Of a stretch of DNA of 42,496 nucleotides, positions 24,144 to 31,399 are shown one piece after another. The position numbers and the translations under genes were made by a program. The notes beneath the pieces were generated by a model. The model searched no databases and was not told the origin of the DNA. It worked only from the letters and a program-made list of their open reading frames with translations. Positions within the stretch are counted from its first letter, which is position 1. Each line of letters opens with the position of its first letter. Source of the stretch: PHET01 sp038202795 (GTDB lineage Bacteria; Actinomycetota; Coriobacteriia; Anaerosomatales; PHET01); the NCBI GenBank assembly GCA_038202795.1, contig JBBREQ010000009.1, forward strand, positions 1 to 42,496, in the 5' to 3' direction.

Positions 24144-24398
24144 GTGACCAGCATCAACGATCGCATCAAGCAGTTCATCGACGACATGGCCTCTGACGTT
24201 GTGGAAGACCGTGTCGTCGAATATGTCGTTCGCGAAGTCCACAACGGTCGCCGGCTCATGGACGTCATCGACGACCCCTACGTTCGAAACCGCCTGAGTG
24301 ACGACCGTCGAAGCGCCGTGCTTGAGAACAGCGAAATCATAGAAGCGCTGGAGAAGGAGATCCGGGCGTCGATGAGGACCGACGACCTGGGTTTCTAG
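24144..24398 (+). CDS. Small conserved-looking acidic protein of unknown function
   Basis: The 84-residue product is not recognised. It is predicted to be almost entirely helical and strongly charged (NDRIKQFIDDMASDVVEDRVVEYVVREVHNGRRL; the rest includes DDPYVRNRLSDDRR and IIEALEKEIRASM). It has no Cys, no membrane segment and no RsiG-type signature. The GTG start follows an unusually strong purine tract, GAGGAGGAGGAG, which supports it being translated. It lies 33 bases after the RsiG-like gene and 46 before the FHA gene, so it is probably co-transcribed with both. The alternating charge suggests a coiled-coil or partner-binding protein. Confidence 0.7.
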   Translation: MTSINDRIKQFIDDMASDVVEDRVVEYVVREVHNGRRLMDVIDDPYVRNRLSDDRRSAVLENSEIIEALEKEIRASMRTDDLGF

Positions 24399-24444
24399 GG
24401 CCAGCATCATGCACCCCTAGCAAGCGACCACCAGGAGCGATCTG

Positions 24445-24900
24445 ATGCCTACGTGCCACACATGCGGTCAGCCCATCGCTGGCGACCAATCTGCCTGCCC
24501 GAACTGCGGCGCGGCAGCGGGTGAGCCCACGGCCTCTTTCATGCCTGTTGGAAGCGAGACCCCCCGTGATACACCGCCCGCGGACGACGCTCGGGAGAGC
24601 CCTGTCCTTGTGGTTCGCAAGGGCCCCCAGCTTGGCGAGCGATTCTACCTTGAAAGCCCGAGTCTCACGATGGGCAGGGATCCCGACAGTGACATCTTTC
24701 TCAACGATGTCACTGTGTCGCGCGTGCATGCGTTTCTCGACGTGGTCGAGTCAGAGGTCGCCGTACGCGACGCCGGCTCGCTCAACGGAACCTATGTAAA
24801 CGGCGTGATCGTCGATGCTGCCCAACTACACAGTGGGGATGTCCTGCAGATCGGCACCTTTCAGATGGCCTATTTCGCCGGTACGAGGCAGGAGTCGTGA
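24445..24900 (+). CDS. Zinc-ribbon/FHA-domain signalling protein, GarA-like position
   Basis: A 151-residue protein. The N-terminus is a zinc ribbon with Cys4, Cys7, Cys18 and Cys21. A Pro/Thr-rich linker follows at ~25-50. The FHA domain is at ~54-148, with the phosphothreonine-binding residues Arg78 (MGRDPDSD), Ser92 and His95 (VSRVH) and Asn114 (SLNGT) all present. It should bind phosphothreonine peptides of Ser/Thr-kinase substrates. In mycobacteria GarA (FHA) lies next to a MerR gene and gcvH, and controls glutamate metabolism; the same neighbourhood is seen here. GarA's N-terminal double-threonine switch is not recognisable; a zinc ribbon occupies that end. Its stop overlaps the MerR start (GTGA). 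Confidence 0.9.
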   Translation: MPTCHTCGQPIAGDQSACPNCGAAAGEPTASFMPVGSETPRDTPPADDARESPVLVVRKGPQLGERFYLESPSLTMGRDPDSDIFLNDVTVSRVHAFLDVVESEVAVRDAGSLNGTYVNGVIVDAAQLHSGDVLQIGTFQMAYFAGTRQES

Positions 24901-25604
24901 ACGTACGCGACTACCTCACCATCGGAGAGGTTGTCCAGAAACTCCAGCCAACGTACCCCGACCTCTCGATCTCGAAGGTGCGGTTTCTTGAGGAAGAGGG
25001 ACTCATCGTCCCCGAGAGGACAGCTGGCGGCTACCGCAAGTTCGCAGCAAGCGACATCGTGCGCATCGAGATGATCCTGCGGCTCCAACGGGACCATTTC
25101 TTCCCCTTGGCGGTAATCCGCGAGAAGCTCGCGGATGTCGACAGAGGCCGGATTCCTCCCGAACTCCAGAGAGCCGTCACCAGCGTCGCCGAGCCACTAC
25201 CCCTGCCCAGCAGCGGCGAGGGCCCGCTTGTGCTTGAGGAGGCTCCTTCGGCGCTGGGAATCCCCGTGTCGTTCATCCTCGAACTGCAGGAATTCGGAAT
25301 CCTCGAGATCACCGAGACCGAATCCGGCGATGTCTTGGACCGCGCGGACCTTCCGTGCGTACACGCCGCGTGGGACCTGCGGCGTTTCGGCGTCGAGCCG
25401 CGGCATCTGCGCATGTACGAAACGTTCGCTGAGCGCGAGGCAGCGCTCTTCTCCCAAATACTCATGCCCGCGTTCCGCCACAAGACCCCCGAATCCCGGC
25501 GCAAACTCGCCGAGACGCTCAACGAGCTGGGAACCCTCACCGATGGTCTCAAGGGAAGGCTCTTGCGCAGGGCGTTGGCACGCGCCTTCGAGGACCTGAC
25601 CTAG
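24897..25604 (+). CDS. MerR-family transcriptional regulator, FtsR/Rv1828-like
   Basis: A 235-residue regulator. The winged helix-turn-helix lies at ~5-75: YLTIGEVVQKLQPTYPDLSISKVRFLEEEGL (in two parts), PERTAGGYRKF and the RDHFFPLAVIREKL segment. The latter matches the mycobacterial/corynebacterial FtsR (Rv1828) type, which has the same long first turn before the recognition helix. The C-terminal ~150 residues are a helical effector/dimerisation domain without the cysteines of metal-sensing MerR proteins. FtsR in corynebacteria activates ftsZ expression; that target is family knowledge, not shown here. The GTG overlaps the FHA gene stop, and the pair is co-translated. Confidence 0.88.
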   Translation: MNVRDYLTIGEVVQKLQPTYPDLSISKVRFLEEEGLIVPERTAGGYRKFAASDIVRIEMILRLQRDHFFPLAVIREKLADVDRGRIPPELQRAVTSVAEPLPLPSSGEGPLVLEEAPSALGIPVSFILELQEFGILEITETESGDVLDRADLPCVHAAWDLRRFGVEPRHLRMYETFAEREAALFSQILMPAFRHKTPESRRKLAETLNELGTLTDGLKGRLLRRALARAFEDLT

Positions 25605-25607
25605 CCT

Positions 25608-26069
25608 ATGAGCAGCGCTTCGGACACCGCTCAGCCTGGCATTGGCGGTCGATTCCCTGACCATCCCCCTATCGACGAGATTCATTTCGCGCACGCCAGT
25701 GAGCGGGTGGCCGCCGATATCCTGGATTACTACCAGGTGAGATGGCTCTATGAACCCAAGACGTTTCCGATTGAATGGGATGGATCGGGTCGTCCAATAG
25801 CTTACTTCAGCCCCGACTTCTATCTGCCGGAGTTCGATCTCTACATCGAACTGACCACCATGAGCCAGAAGTTGGTCACCAAGAAGAACCGTAAGGTCAA
25901 GCGCCTGAAGGAGCTCTATCCGGAAATCAACATCAAGATCTTCTACCAGAAGGACTTCCGGGCGTTGCTGGCTCGTTTCGGTATCGCGAGCACTGCGCAG
26001 ACTCACGCCTCCGGCGGTGGATTTGTGACCCTACCTGACAATAACGCGCCCAAGAAGAGCTCGCGTTGA
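25608..26069 (+). CDS. Uncharacterised protein resembling PD-(D/E)xK/Vsr-type nuclease folds
   Basis: A 153-residue protein. The core is HASERVAADILDYYQVRWLYEPKTF, then AYFSPDFYLPEFDLYIELTTM, then KNRKVKRLKELYPEINIKIFYQKDF. The order helix, strand, strand ending in PDFYLP, strand ending in IEL, helix and strand is that of small DUF559/Vsr-like endonuclease domains, where the acidic residue after Pro and an E-x-K form the active site. Here E-x-K is replaced by E-L-T, with lysines (KLVTKK) a few residues later, so catalysis is doubtful. The last ~25 residues are low complexity. It starts three bases after the MerR stop and overlaps the hpt start (TTGA), which ties it to purine salvage. Function unknown. 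Confidence 0.75.
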   Translation: MSSASDTAQPGIGGRFPDHPPIDEIHFAHASERVAADILDYYQVRWLYEPKTFPIEWDGSGRPIAYFSPDFYLPEFDLYIELTTMSQKLVTKKNRKVKRLKELYPEINIKIFYQKDFRALLARFGIASTAQTHASGGGFVTLPDNNAPKKSSR

Positions 26070-26614
26070 GAGGGCAGCGGCTGCCTCTCGATATCTGCGA
26101 CGAGGTGCTCCTCGATGAGGCTACTATCCAGCGGAGGGTCTCTGAGTTGGGGGCGGACCTCACGCGTGACTTCGCTGGAGCCGACCTTCGCTTCGTCACC
26201 GTATTGCGTGGTGGGCTGTTCTTCCTCTCTGATCTATGCCGATCAGTTTCATTGGATGTCAGTCTGGATTTCCTTGCTGTGGCCCCCTACGTGCACGGAA
26301 CCGGAGGTACGGTGCGTGTCACTAAGGACCTTGACGATTCCGTCAGAGGAGCGGTTGTCATCGTGGTCGAAGATGTGGTCGACACGGGACTGACCCTGAA
26401 CTACGTTCTCTCGTTTCTCAGAGCTCATCAACCGGACGAGGTTCACGTCTGCGCTCTACTGGACAAGCCTGCGCGGCGCATAGCTCCGGTACAGATCGCG
26501 TACCGTGGATTCGAGATGTCCGATAAATTCCTCGTGGGCTACGGGCTGGACGTGAATGGTCGCTACCGGAATCTCCCCTACGTAGCCTCTGTTCGACCTG
26601 ATGTCCTGCTGTGA
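26066..26614 (+). CDS. hpt: Hypoxanthine (guanine) phosphoribosyltransferase
   Basis: A 182-residue purine-salvage enzyme. The PRPP-binding loop is VVIVVEDVVDTGLTL with Glu102-Asp103 and Thr107-Gly108. The segment VTVLRGGLFFLSDL is the PPi loop, and LLDKPARR followed by FLVGYGLDVNGRYRNLPYVA is the purine-binding end typical of HPRT. The start is a TTG overlapping the previous stop; GTG 26105 would remove the usual N-terminal helix. It converts hypoxanthine or guanine plus PRPP to IMP or GMP. An adenine phosphoribosyltransferase gene lies 116 bases downstream and two nucleobase permeases lie at the end of the window. Confidence 0.93.
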   Translation: MRGQRLPLDICDEVLLDEATIQRRVSELGADLTRDFAGADLRFVTVLRGGLFFLSDLCRSVSLDVSLDFLAVAPYVHGTGGTVRVTKDLDDSVRGAVVIVVEDVVDTGLTLNYVLSFLRAHQPDEVHVCALLDKPARRIAPVQIAYRGFEMSDKFLVGYGLDVNGRYRNLPYVASVRPDVLL

Positions 26615-26665
26615 TGAGCGCAGCCCATCCGTCGTGCCCTTCCGTTTTGATTCCGTACTCCCGTG

Positions 26666-26698
26666 TAGCGCACCTGCGCGCAGCGTGGCGTTGCGCTA
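26666..26698 (+). other. Inverted repeat between hpt and apt
   Basis: TAGCGCA (26666-26672) and TGCGCTA (26692-26698) are a perfect 7-bp inverted repeat, with a self-complementary TGCGCGCA (26675-26682) inside. It lies in the 116-base hpt-apt gap. There is no T-run after it, so it could be an operator or a weak attenuator rather than an intrinsic terminator. Confidence 0.4.
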
Positions 26699-26730
26699 TC
26701 GTTGTGATTCCCTGAATCAAGGAGGTTCAC

Positions 26731-27249
26731 GTGGATCTGTCTTCGTACATTCGTGACATACCAGACTGGCCAAAGCCCGGAGTTGTGTTCAAGGACATCA
26801 CGCCACTGCTTGCCAGTCCTGAGGGCTTCCACCAGGCCATAGATACCCTCGCGGTGGAGTATGAGGGAGCGGGGATCAGCAAGGTCATGGGCGCTGAAGC
26901 CCGCGGCTTCATCTTCGGCGGCGCTCTGGCGTACAAACTCGGCGCCGGGTTCGTCCCGGCCCGAAAGCCCGGCAAGCTTCCGTGGAACACCTCTGCCGTC
27001 ACCTACGATCTTGAGTACGGCACTGATTCACTCGAGGTCCACCAAGACGCGGTGGGACCAGGAGACGTCGTTCTGATCGTCGACGATGTGCTGGCCACCG
27101 GCGGCACGGCCGCTGCCAAAGCCGAGCTAGTCGCAATGACCGGCGCAACAGTTGCCGGTTTCGCATTCCTGATCGAGCTCGACTTTCTGGGCGGCCGAGC
27201 GAAGCTGCCGGAGGCTGTCGCGATTACGTCGCTCATCCACGTGGAGTAG
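26731..27249 (+). CDS. apt: Adenine phosphoribosyltransferase
   Basis: A 172-residue enzyme of standard length. DIPDWPKPGVVFKDITPLL is the conserved N-terminus, and GAEARGFIFGGALAYKLGAGFVPARKPGKLP the adenine/PPi region (read in parts). The PRPP loop is VLIVDDVLATGGTAAA, with Asp118-Asp119 and Thr123-Gly124. It makes AMP from adenine and PRPP. AAGGAGG lies seven bases before the GTG start, one of the strongest ribosome sites in the window. Confidence 0.95.
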   Translation: MDLSSYIRDIPDWPKPGVVFKDITPLLASPEGFHQAIDTLAVEYEGAGISKVMGAEARGFIFGGALAYKLGAGFVPARKPGKLPWNTSAVTYDLEYGTDSLEVHQDAVGPGDVVLIVDDVLATGGTAAAKAELVAMTGATVAGFAFLIELDFLGGRAKLPEAVAITSLIHVE

Positions 27250-27272
27250 GTTCACGCGATTGCGCAGAGTGG

Positions 27273-27278
27273 TAGAAT
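27273..27278 (+). promoter_or_regulatory. Possible promoter of the NlpC/P60 gene
   Basis: TAGAAT, with TTCACG at 27251-27256 as a poor -35 match and a 16-base spacer. It lies in the 93-base gap after apt and about 65 bases before GTG 27343. Confidence 0.35.
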
Positions 27279-27332
27279 CCTGACTGACCGAAGCGTCCGT
27301 TCGTTGCCTCGATTCGCAGTTCAAGTCGTAGC

Positions 27333-27338
27333 AGGAGG
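27333..27338 (+). promoter_or_regulatory. Ribosome-binding site that fixes the NlpC/P60 start
   Basis: AGGAGG lies 4 bases before GTG 27343. It rules out the open in-frame extension back to 27304 and places the basic end of the signal peptide at the N-terminus. Confidence 0.65.
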
Positions 27339-27342
27339 TAGC

Positions 27343-28461
27343 GTGAGCGCCAGACTACACCGGCGCATACAGCTCGCCGTCAGCGGAGTCATCGCCTTCG
27401 CTCTGCTGCTGTCTGCCCCGCATGGATACGCATCTCCGGCAGATGAGATTTCCGCAACGCGCAAGAACGCCGTGAAAGCCAGCGCGCGACTCGATGATCT
27501 CGCTGCGACCCTCGAGCTCCGCAACGAGGAGTTCTTGCAGGTCTCGGAGGATCTGAGCACCACACGCGCCCAGATCTCGGAGACGGAACGGAATCTCGAT
27601 CTGGCACTGGCTGATGAGAATGCAGCCAGCCAGCAGCTCAGTCAACGAGCGGTCTCTATGTACCGAGATGGTCCACTCGGCTTTCTCGATGTGTTTGTCG
27701 GCGCATCAGACTACCAGGAGCTCATAACTCGGCTGGAGTTCATGCGGCTGGTGGGGCAGAGTGACGCCGCCTTGTTGATTCGAGTCCGCGAGGCGCGCAA
27801 GCGCATAGACGCCACTCAACGAACGCTCGAGACCCGCCGCGTCGAGCTCGTCGCACTTCGCGAACGGTCCGGCGAGAAGAAGTCCGAGGTGGAGCAAGCT
27901 CTCGAGGAGCAGCGCGCGTACTTGTCGAGTGTGAATTCGCGCCTGAAGCGGCTCATCGCCGACGAGAAGAAGCGACGTGAAGAGGAGGCTGCACGACAAG
28001 CAGCACGCATCGCGGCTCGTCTGTCTGGCTCCTCATCCCCCCGCGGCAGGGAATTCGTTGCTTCGGCCTTGGGCGAACCTCACCCCGAGGCGGTGACGAT
28101 CGCGCGGCGCTATGTCAACAAGACGCCCTACCTGTGGGGAGGCACTACGCCCCGCGGATTCGACTGCTCCGGGCTGGTCCAATACAGCTACAACAGAGTC
28201 GGTATCCCGATTCCCAGGACCAGTCGGCTTCAGTATCGAATCGGGGCTTTCATACCGCCGGATCGTCTCGATCTGCTCGCACCGGGTGACTTGGTTTTCT
28301 TCGGTTACGGGGGCAATCCTGGCGCAGTTCACCATGTTGGAATGTACACGGGCGATGGCAAGATGATCCATGCGCCTCAGGCCGGTCAGCTCGTGAGCCA
28401 GTCCTCGTTGCTCGAGCGCATCTCGAGTCGAGGGGACTATGTTGGCGCCTGTCGGCCCTAG
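27343..28461 (+). CDS. Secreted peptidoglycan endopeptidase: coiled coil plus NlpC/P60
   Basis: A 372-residue protein. The signal peptide covers ~1-31 (basic MSARLHRRIQ, then VSGVIAFALLLSAPHGYA). Residues ~32-235 form a long coiled coil of the CwlO/RipA/FtsEX-dependent type, with two blocks separated by RDGPLGFLDVFVGASDYQEL, a typical PcsB/CwlO hinge. The NlpC/P60 domain covers ~250-372: Cys275 in GFDCSGLVQYSYN is the nucleophile and His331 in HHVGMYTGD the catalytic histidine. It should cut gamma-D-Glu-diaminopimelate bonds in stem peptides, and the coiled coil suggests activation by a membrane partner. It is probably monocistronic. Confidence 0.93.
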   Translation: MSARLHRRIQLAVSGVIAFALLLSAPHGYASPADEISATRKNAVKASARLDDLAATLELRNEEFLQVSEDLSTTRAQISETERNLDLALADENAASQQLSQRAVSMYRDGPLGFLDVFVGASDYQELITRLEFMRLVGQSDAALLIRVREARKRIDATQRTLETRRVELVALRERSGEKKSEVEQALEEQRAYLSSVNSRLKRLIADEKKRREEEAARQAARIAARLSGSSSPRGREFVASALGEPHPEAVTIARRYVNKTPYLWGGTTPRGFDCSGLVQYSYNRVGIPIPRTSRLQYRIGAFIPPDRLDLLAPGDLVFFGYGGNPGAVHHVGMYTGDGKMIHAPQAGQLVSQSSLLERISSRGDYVGACRP

Positions 28462-28530
28462 ACCGACCGTTCACCCGTCCTACCTGCCCGTTCATGAGGC
28501 ACGCAACCTCGCTCAACCGGTTTGCTGTGC

Positions 28531-28536
28531 TATCAT
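28531..28536 (+). promoter_or_regulatory. Possible -10 element of the ior/liv operon
   Basis: TATCAT lies 62 bases before GTG 28598 within the 136-base gap after the NlpC/P60 gene. It is the most promoter-like hexamer in that gap, but no matching -35 is seen. Confidence 0.25.
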
Positions 28537-28597
28537 GCCCCCACCTTGGCGAGACTGTCACTCTGTCGCGCCGACAACGGACGGTGAGGGGGAGTGC

Positions 28598-30355
28598 GTG
28601 AGCCGGATACTGCTCTCGGGCAACGAGTCTGTCGCGCAAGGGGCCTGGGAGGCAGGCGCTGTTGTAGGCGTCGGATACCCGGGTACGCCGTCGACTGAGA
28701 CGCTTGCCCGCTTCGCGACGCTCCCCGGCGTGTACGCTGAGTGGGCATCGAATGAGAAGGTCGCCCTCGAAGTGGCTGCGGGGGTCTCGTTGGCCGGCAA
28801 ACGTGTCTTGGTGACGATGAAGCACGTGGGCCTTAACGTCGCCTCTGATCCTCTCCTCACCCTTGCCTACACGGGCGTTCGCGGCGGACTTGTGATTCTC
28901 GTCGCCGACGATCCAGGAATGCACTCCTCACAAAACGAGCAGGATAGCCACAATTATGCTGCCTTCGCTCACGTTCCAATGTTCGATCCTTCAGATTCCG
29001 CCGAGGCCCTCGCGTTCACGCGTGAAGCGTTCGATCTCTCGGAGCGCTTCGACATTCCGGTTCTGGTGAGGTCCACCGTCCGAGTCTCGCATGCGAAATC
29101 GCTCGTTGCGCCTGGCGAGCGCACAGTACAACCCGATCCCGGCCCGTACAAGACCGACCCTGCGAAGTGGGTCATGATGCCTGCGATGGCAAAAGCCCGC
29201 AGGCTTGACCTCGATCGCCGACTGGCTGCGTTGGTCGATTTCGCGGCAAGCACACCTCTCAATCGCCTGGAGTTCCGCGACACCTCGTTGGGGATCGTGT
29301 GTTCTGGCGTGACCTACCTCCACGTGCGCGAGGCACTGCCTGACGTTTCTGTCTTGAAGCTCGGCATGAGCTACCCGCTCTCCACAGAACTGGTTCGCCA
29401 GTTCGCCGAGAAGGTCGATCGGCTGGTTGTCGTTGAGGAAGCGGACGGGTTTCTCGGCAGGACTCTGGCTGCTGCGGGGTTCGTGTTGGAAAGTGTGCCC
29501 CTGCCTGCAAGCGGAGAGCTCTCACCTGGCCTGATTAGAACGGCGTTCGGTCTCGAGGCGCCGCCACTGCGTGAGCCCGACACCTCGATGCCACCCCGGC
29601 CACCGCTGATGTGTCCCGGCTGTCCTCACCGGCCCGTCTTCAACGCGTTGCGCCGCATGCGCGCCGTGGTGACAGGGGATATCGGCTGCTACACGCTGGG
29701 TGCGCTCAGACCGCTCGCCTCTATGGACAGCTGCGTGTGTATGGGCGCTTCGATTGGGATGGCCCACGGCGCCGAACTCGCCGGCGGCATGGCCGATCGT
29801 CCTGTCGTCGGCGTCATCGGCGACTCTACGTTCGCCCACACCGGCATCAACGGGTTGATGAGTTCTGTGTACAACGGCGCCACCTCGACCATTGCGATCC
29901 TTGATAACCGGATCACGGCCATGACAGGTCATCAGGGCAACCCGATCAACGGCATCACGCTACAGAAGCGCCTCCCGCACGAGATCGATCTGGTCGCGTT
30001 GTGCGGGGCGCTTGGAATCGAACACGTTCGCGTTGTCGATCCCCACGACCTCGCCGCCACCGAATCGGCGTTGCGTGAAGAAGCTGCTCGCGACGAGCTA
30101 TCGGTGCTGGTGTTCCGAGCCCCGTGTGCTCTGCTCATTCGTGACAAAGGCGATCCCTACGCCGTTGACGAAGACGCCTGTACCAAGTGCGGCCTGTGTG
30201 TGAAGCTCGGGTGCCCCGCCATCGGGAAAGACGAGACGACCGGAAAGGCATTCATCGATACTGCATTGTGCGTGGGATGCGCGCAGTGCGTCCAAGTCTG
30301 CAAGTACGATGCAATCGTCCACACCGGTCCTGCGTGCGACCTTGGGGGTGTCTAG
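28598..30355 (+). CDS. iorA: Indolepyruvate:ferredoxin oxidoreductase, alpha subunit
   Basis: A 585-residue TPP and Fe-S enzyme. The N-terminal pyrimidine domain begins LSGNESVAQGAWEAGAVVGVGYPGTPSTE. The TPP-binding half includes GDIGCYTLG and VIGDSTFAHTGINGL followed by LDNRITAMTGHQ. Two C-terminal 4Fe-4S motifs are complete: C528xxC531xxC534xxxxC539-P, and C558xxC561xxC564xxxC568. It oxidatively decarboxylates aryl-pyruvates from Trp, Phe and Tyr transamination to arylacetyl-CoA and reduces ferredoxin, a reaction of anaerobes. The start is GTG 28598 behind GAGGGGGAG; an open extension to 28439 is non-coding in character. The stop is directly followed by the iorB ATG. Confidence 0.95.
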   Translation: MSRILLSGNESVAQGAWEAGAVVGVGYPGTPSTETLARFATLPGVYAEWASNEKVALEVAAGVSLAGKRVLVTMKHVGLNVASDPLLTLAYTGVRGGLVILVADDPGMHSSQNEQDSHNYAAFAHVPMFDPSDSAEALAFTREAFDLSERFDIPVLVRSTVRVSHAKSLVAPGERTVQPDPGPYKTDPAKWVMMPAMAKARRLDLDRRLAALVDFAASTPLNRLEFRDTSLGIVCSGVTYLHVREALPDVSVLKLGMSYPLSTELVRQFAEKVDRLVVVEEADGFLGRTLAAAGFVLESVPLPASGELSPGLIRTAFGLEAPPLREPDTSMPPRPPLMCPGCPHRPVFNALRRMRAVVTGDIGCYTLGALRPLASMDSCVCMGASIGMAHGAELAGGMADRPVVGVIGDSTFAHTGINGLMSSVYNGATSTIAILDNRITAMTGHQGNPINGITLQKRLPHEIDLVALCGALGIEHVRVVDPHDLAATESALREEAARDELSVLVFRAPCALLIRDKGDPYAVDEDACTKCGLCVKLGCPAIGKDETTGKAFIDTALCVGCAQCVQVCKYDAIVHTGPACDLGGV

Positions 30356-30943
30356 ATGCTTACCACGGTCATGCTCTGCGGCGTCGGAGGACAGGGCACC
30401 ATCCTTGCGGCGGATCTTCTCGCGAAAGTCGCCGCCGCCGAGGGGCTCGATGTCAAACTCTCGGAGGTTCACGGGATGTCACAGAGGGGAGGGAGCGTCG
30501 ACACGGTGGTCAAGTACGGCGAGCAGGTGCTCTCTCCCGTGACCGACCCTGGGATGGTGGATCATCTGATCGCGTTCGAGATCATCGAAGCGATGCGACG
30601 CATCCACTACGTGAAACCCGGGGGGCGAATACTGGTCAATCCCTCGGCGATTCAGCCATTACCTGTGCTCACGGGAGATGCACCCGCCCCCCACGGAATG
30701 CAGGCGATTCTTGATGAAGAACGAGCGATCTTCATCGAAGCAGATGTTCTGGCCTGCCAGGCAGGTAGCCCTAAGTCAGCCAACGTGGTCCTGATGGGTG
30801 CCCTGTCGTGGGGGCTGGAGTTCTCTGAGAAGAGCTGGCGCGACGTGATTGCCTCACGCGTGCCCCCCAAGACCGTCGATGCGAACCTCAGGGCCTTCGA
30901 ACTCGGCAGATCCGCGTGTCAGAAAGGGGAGTGCGAACTGTGA
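30356..30943 (+). CDS. iorB: Indolepyruvate:ferredoxin oxidoreductase, beta subunit
   Basis: A 195-residue gamma-type domain subunit. The opening VMLCGVGGQGTILAADLLAKVA is the GxGGQG signature of 2-oxoacid:acceptor oxidoreductase beta/gamma domains. It is followed by SEVHGMSQRGGSVDTVVKYG, also typical. It begins at the base after the iorA stop and its TGA overlaps the ACT gene (GTGA), so iorA, iorB and the ACT protein should be made together. The family length is about 190-200 residues. Confidence 0.95.
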   Translation: MLTTVMLCGVGGQGTILAADLLAKVAAAEGLDVKLSEVHGMSQRGGSVDTVVKYGEQVLSPVTDPGMVDHLIAFEIIEAMRRIHYVKPGGRILVNPSAIQPLPVLTGDAPAPHGMQAILDEERAIFIEADVLACQAGSPKSANVVLMGALSWGLEFSEKSWRDVIASRVPPKTVDANLRAFELGRSACQKGECEL

Positions 30944-31356
30944 ACGTCAAGCAGCTCAGCGTCTTCATCGAGAACAAAGCCGGCCGCGTCAGCGAAATCA
31001 CCGATGTCCTGGGCAAACAGGGGGTCAACATCCGGGGTTTCTCGATCTCGGACACGGCAGATTACGGCATCGTCCGGTTGATCGTCGATACCCCGGATGC
31101 GGGTCAGGCCGCACTCGAAGCGGCTGGTTTCACCGTCAAGGTCACCGACGTCATCTGCCTGAACCTGCCGGATCATCCCGGTGGGCTCGCCAGCATCCTC
31201 AAGGTGGTCTCTGATGCCGGCGTCAATATCGAGTACGTATACAGCCTCATCGCGACCTACGTGGTCATCAACGTCGCCGACATCGATCGTTCGCTGTCCC
31301 TGCTGAAGGGTCAGCCGGTCGAGCTCGTTACACAGGAACAGATTGCGCAGATTTAG
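30940..31356 (+). CDS. Tandem ACT-domain protein linked to iorAB
   Basis: A 138-residue protein of two ACT domains (~1-68 and ~70-135): QLSVFIENKAGRVSEITDVLGKQGVNIRG, and LNLPDHPGGLASILKVVSDAGVNIEY. It is a clear paralogue of the ACT protein after paaK copy 1 (SVFxENxAGR near the start of both). Family knowledge and context suggest binding of an amino acid, presumably aromatic, to regulate a partner; that is inference. The GTG at 30940 overlaps the iorB stop and gives a start matching its paralogue. An upstream in-frame GTG at 30916 would lie inside iorB. Confidence 0.9.
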   Translation: MNVKQLSVFIENKAGRVSEITDVLGKQGVNIRGFSISDTADYGIVRLIVDTPDAGQAALEAAGFTVKVTDVICLNLPDHPGGLASILKVVSDAGVNIEYVYSLIATYVVINVADIDRSLSLLKGQPVELVTQEQIAQI

Positions 31357-31399
31357 GCCGTCGGAGCGCGCGATCGCATAGAAGGGAAAGGGGTTTGTC

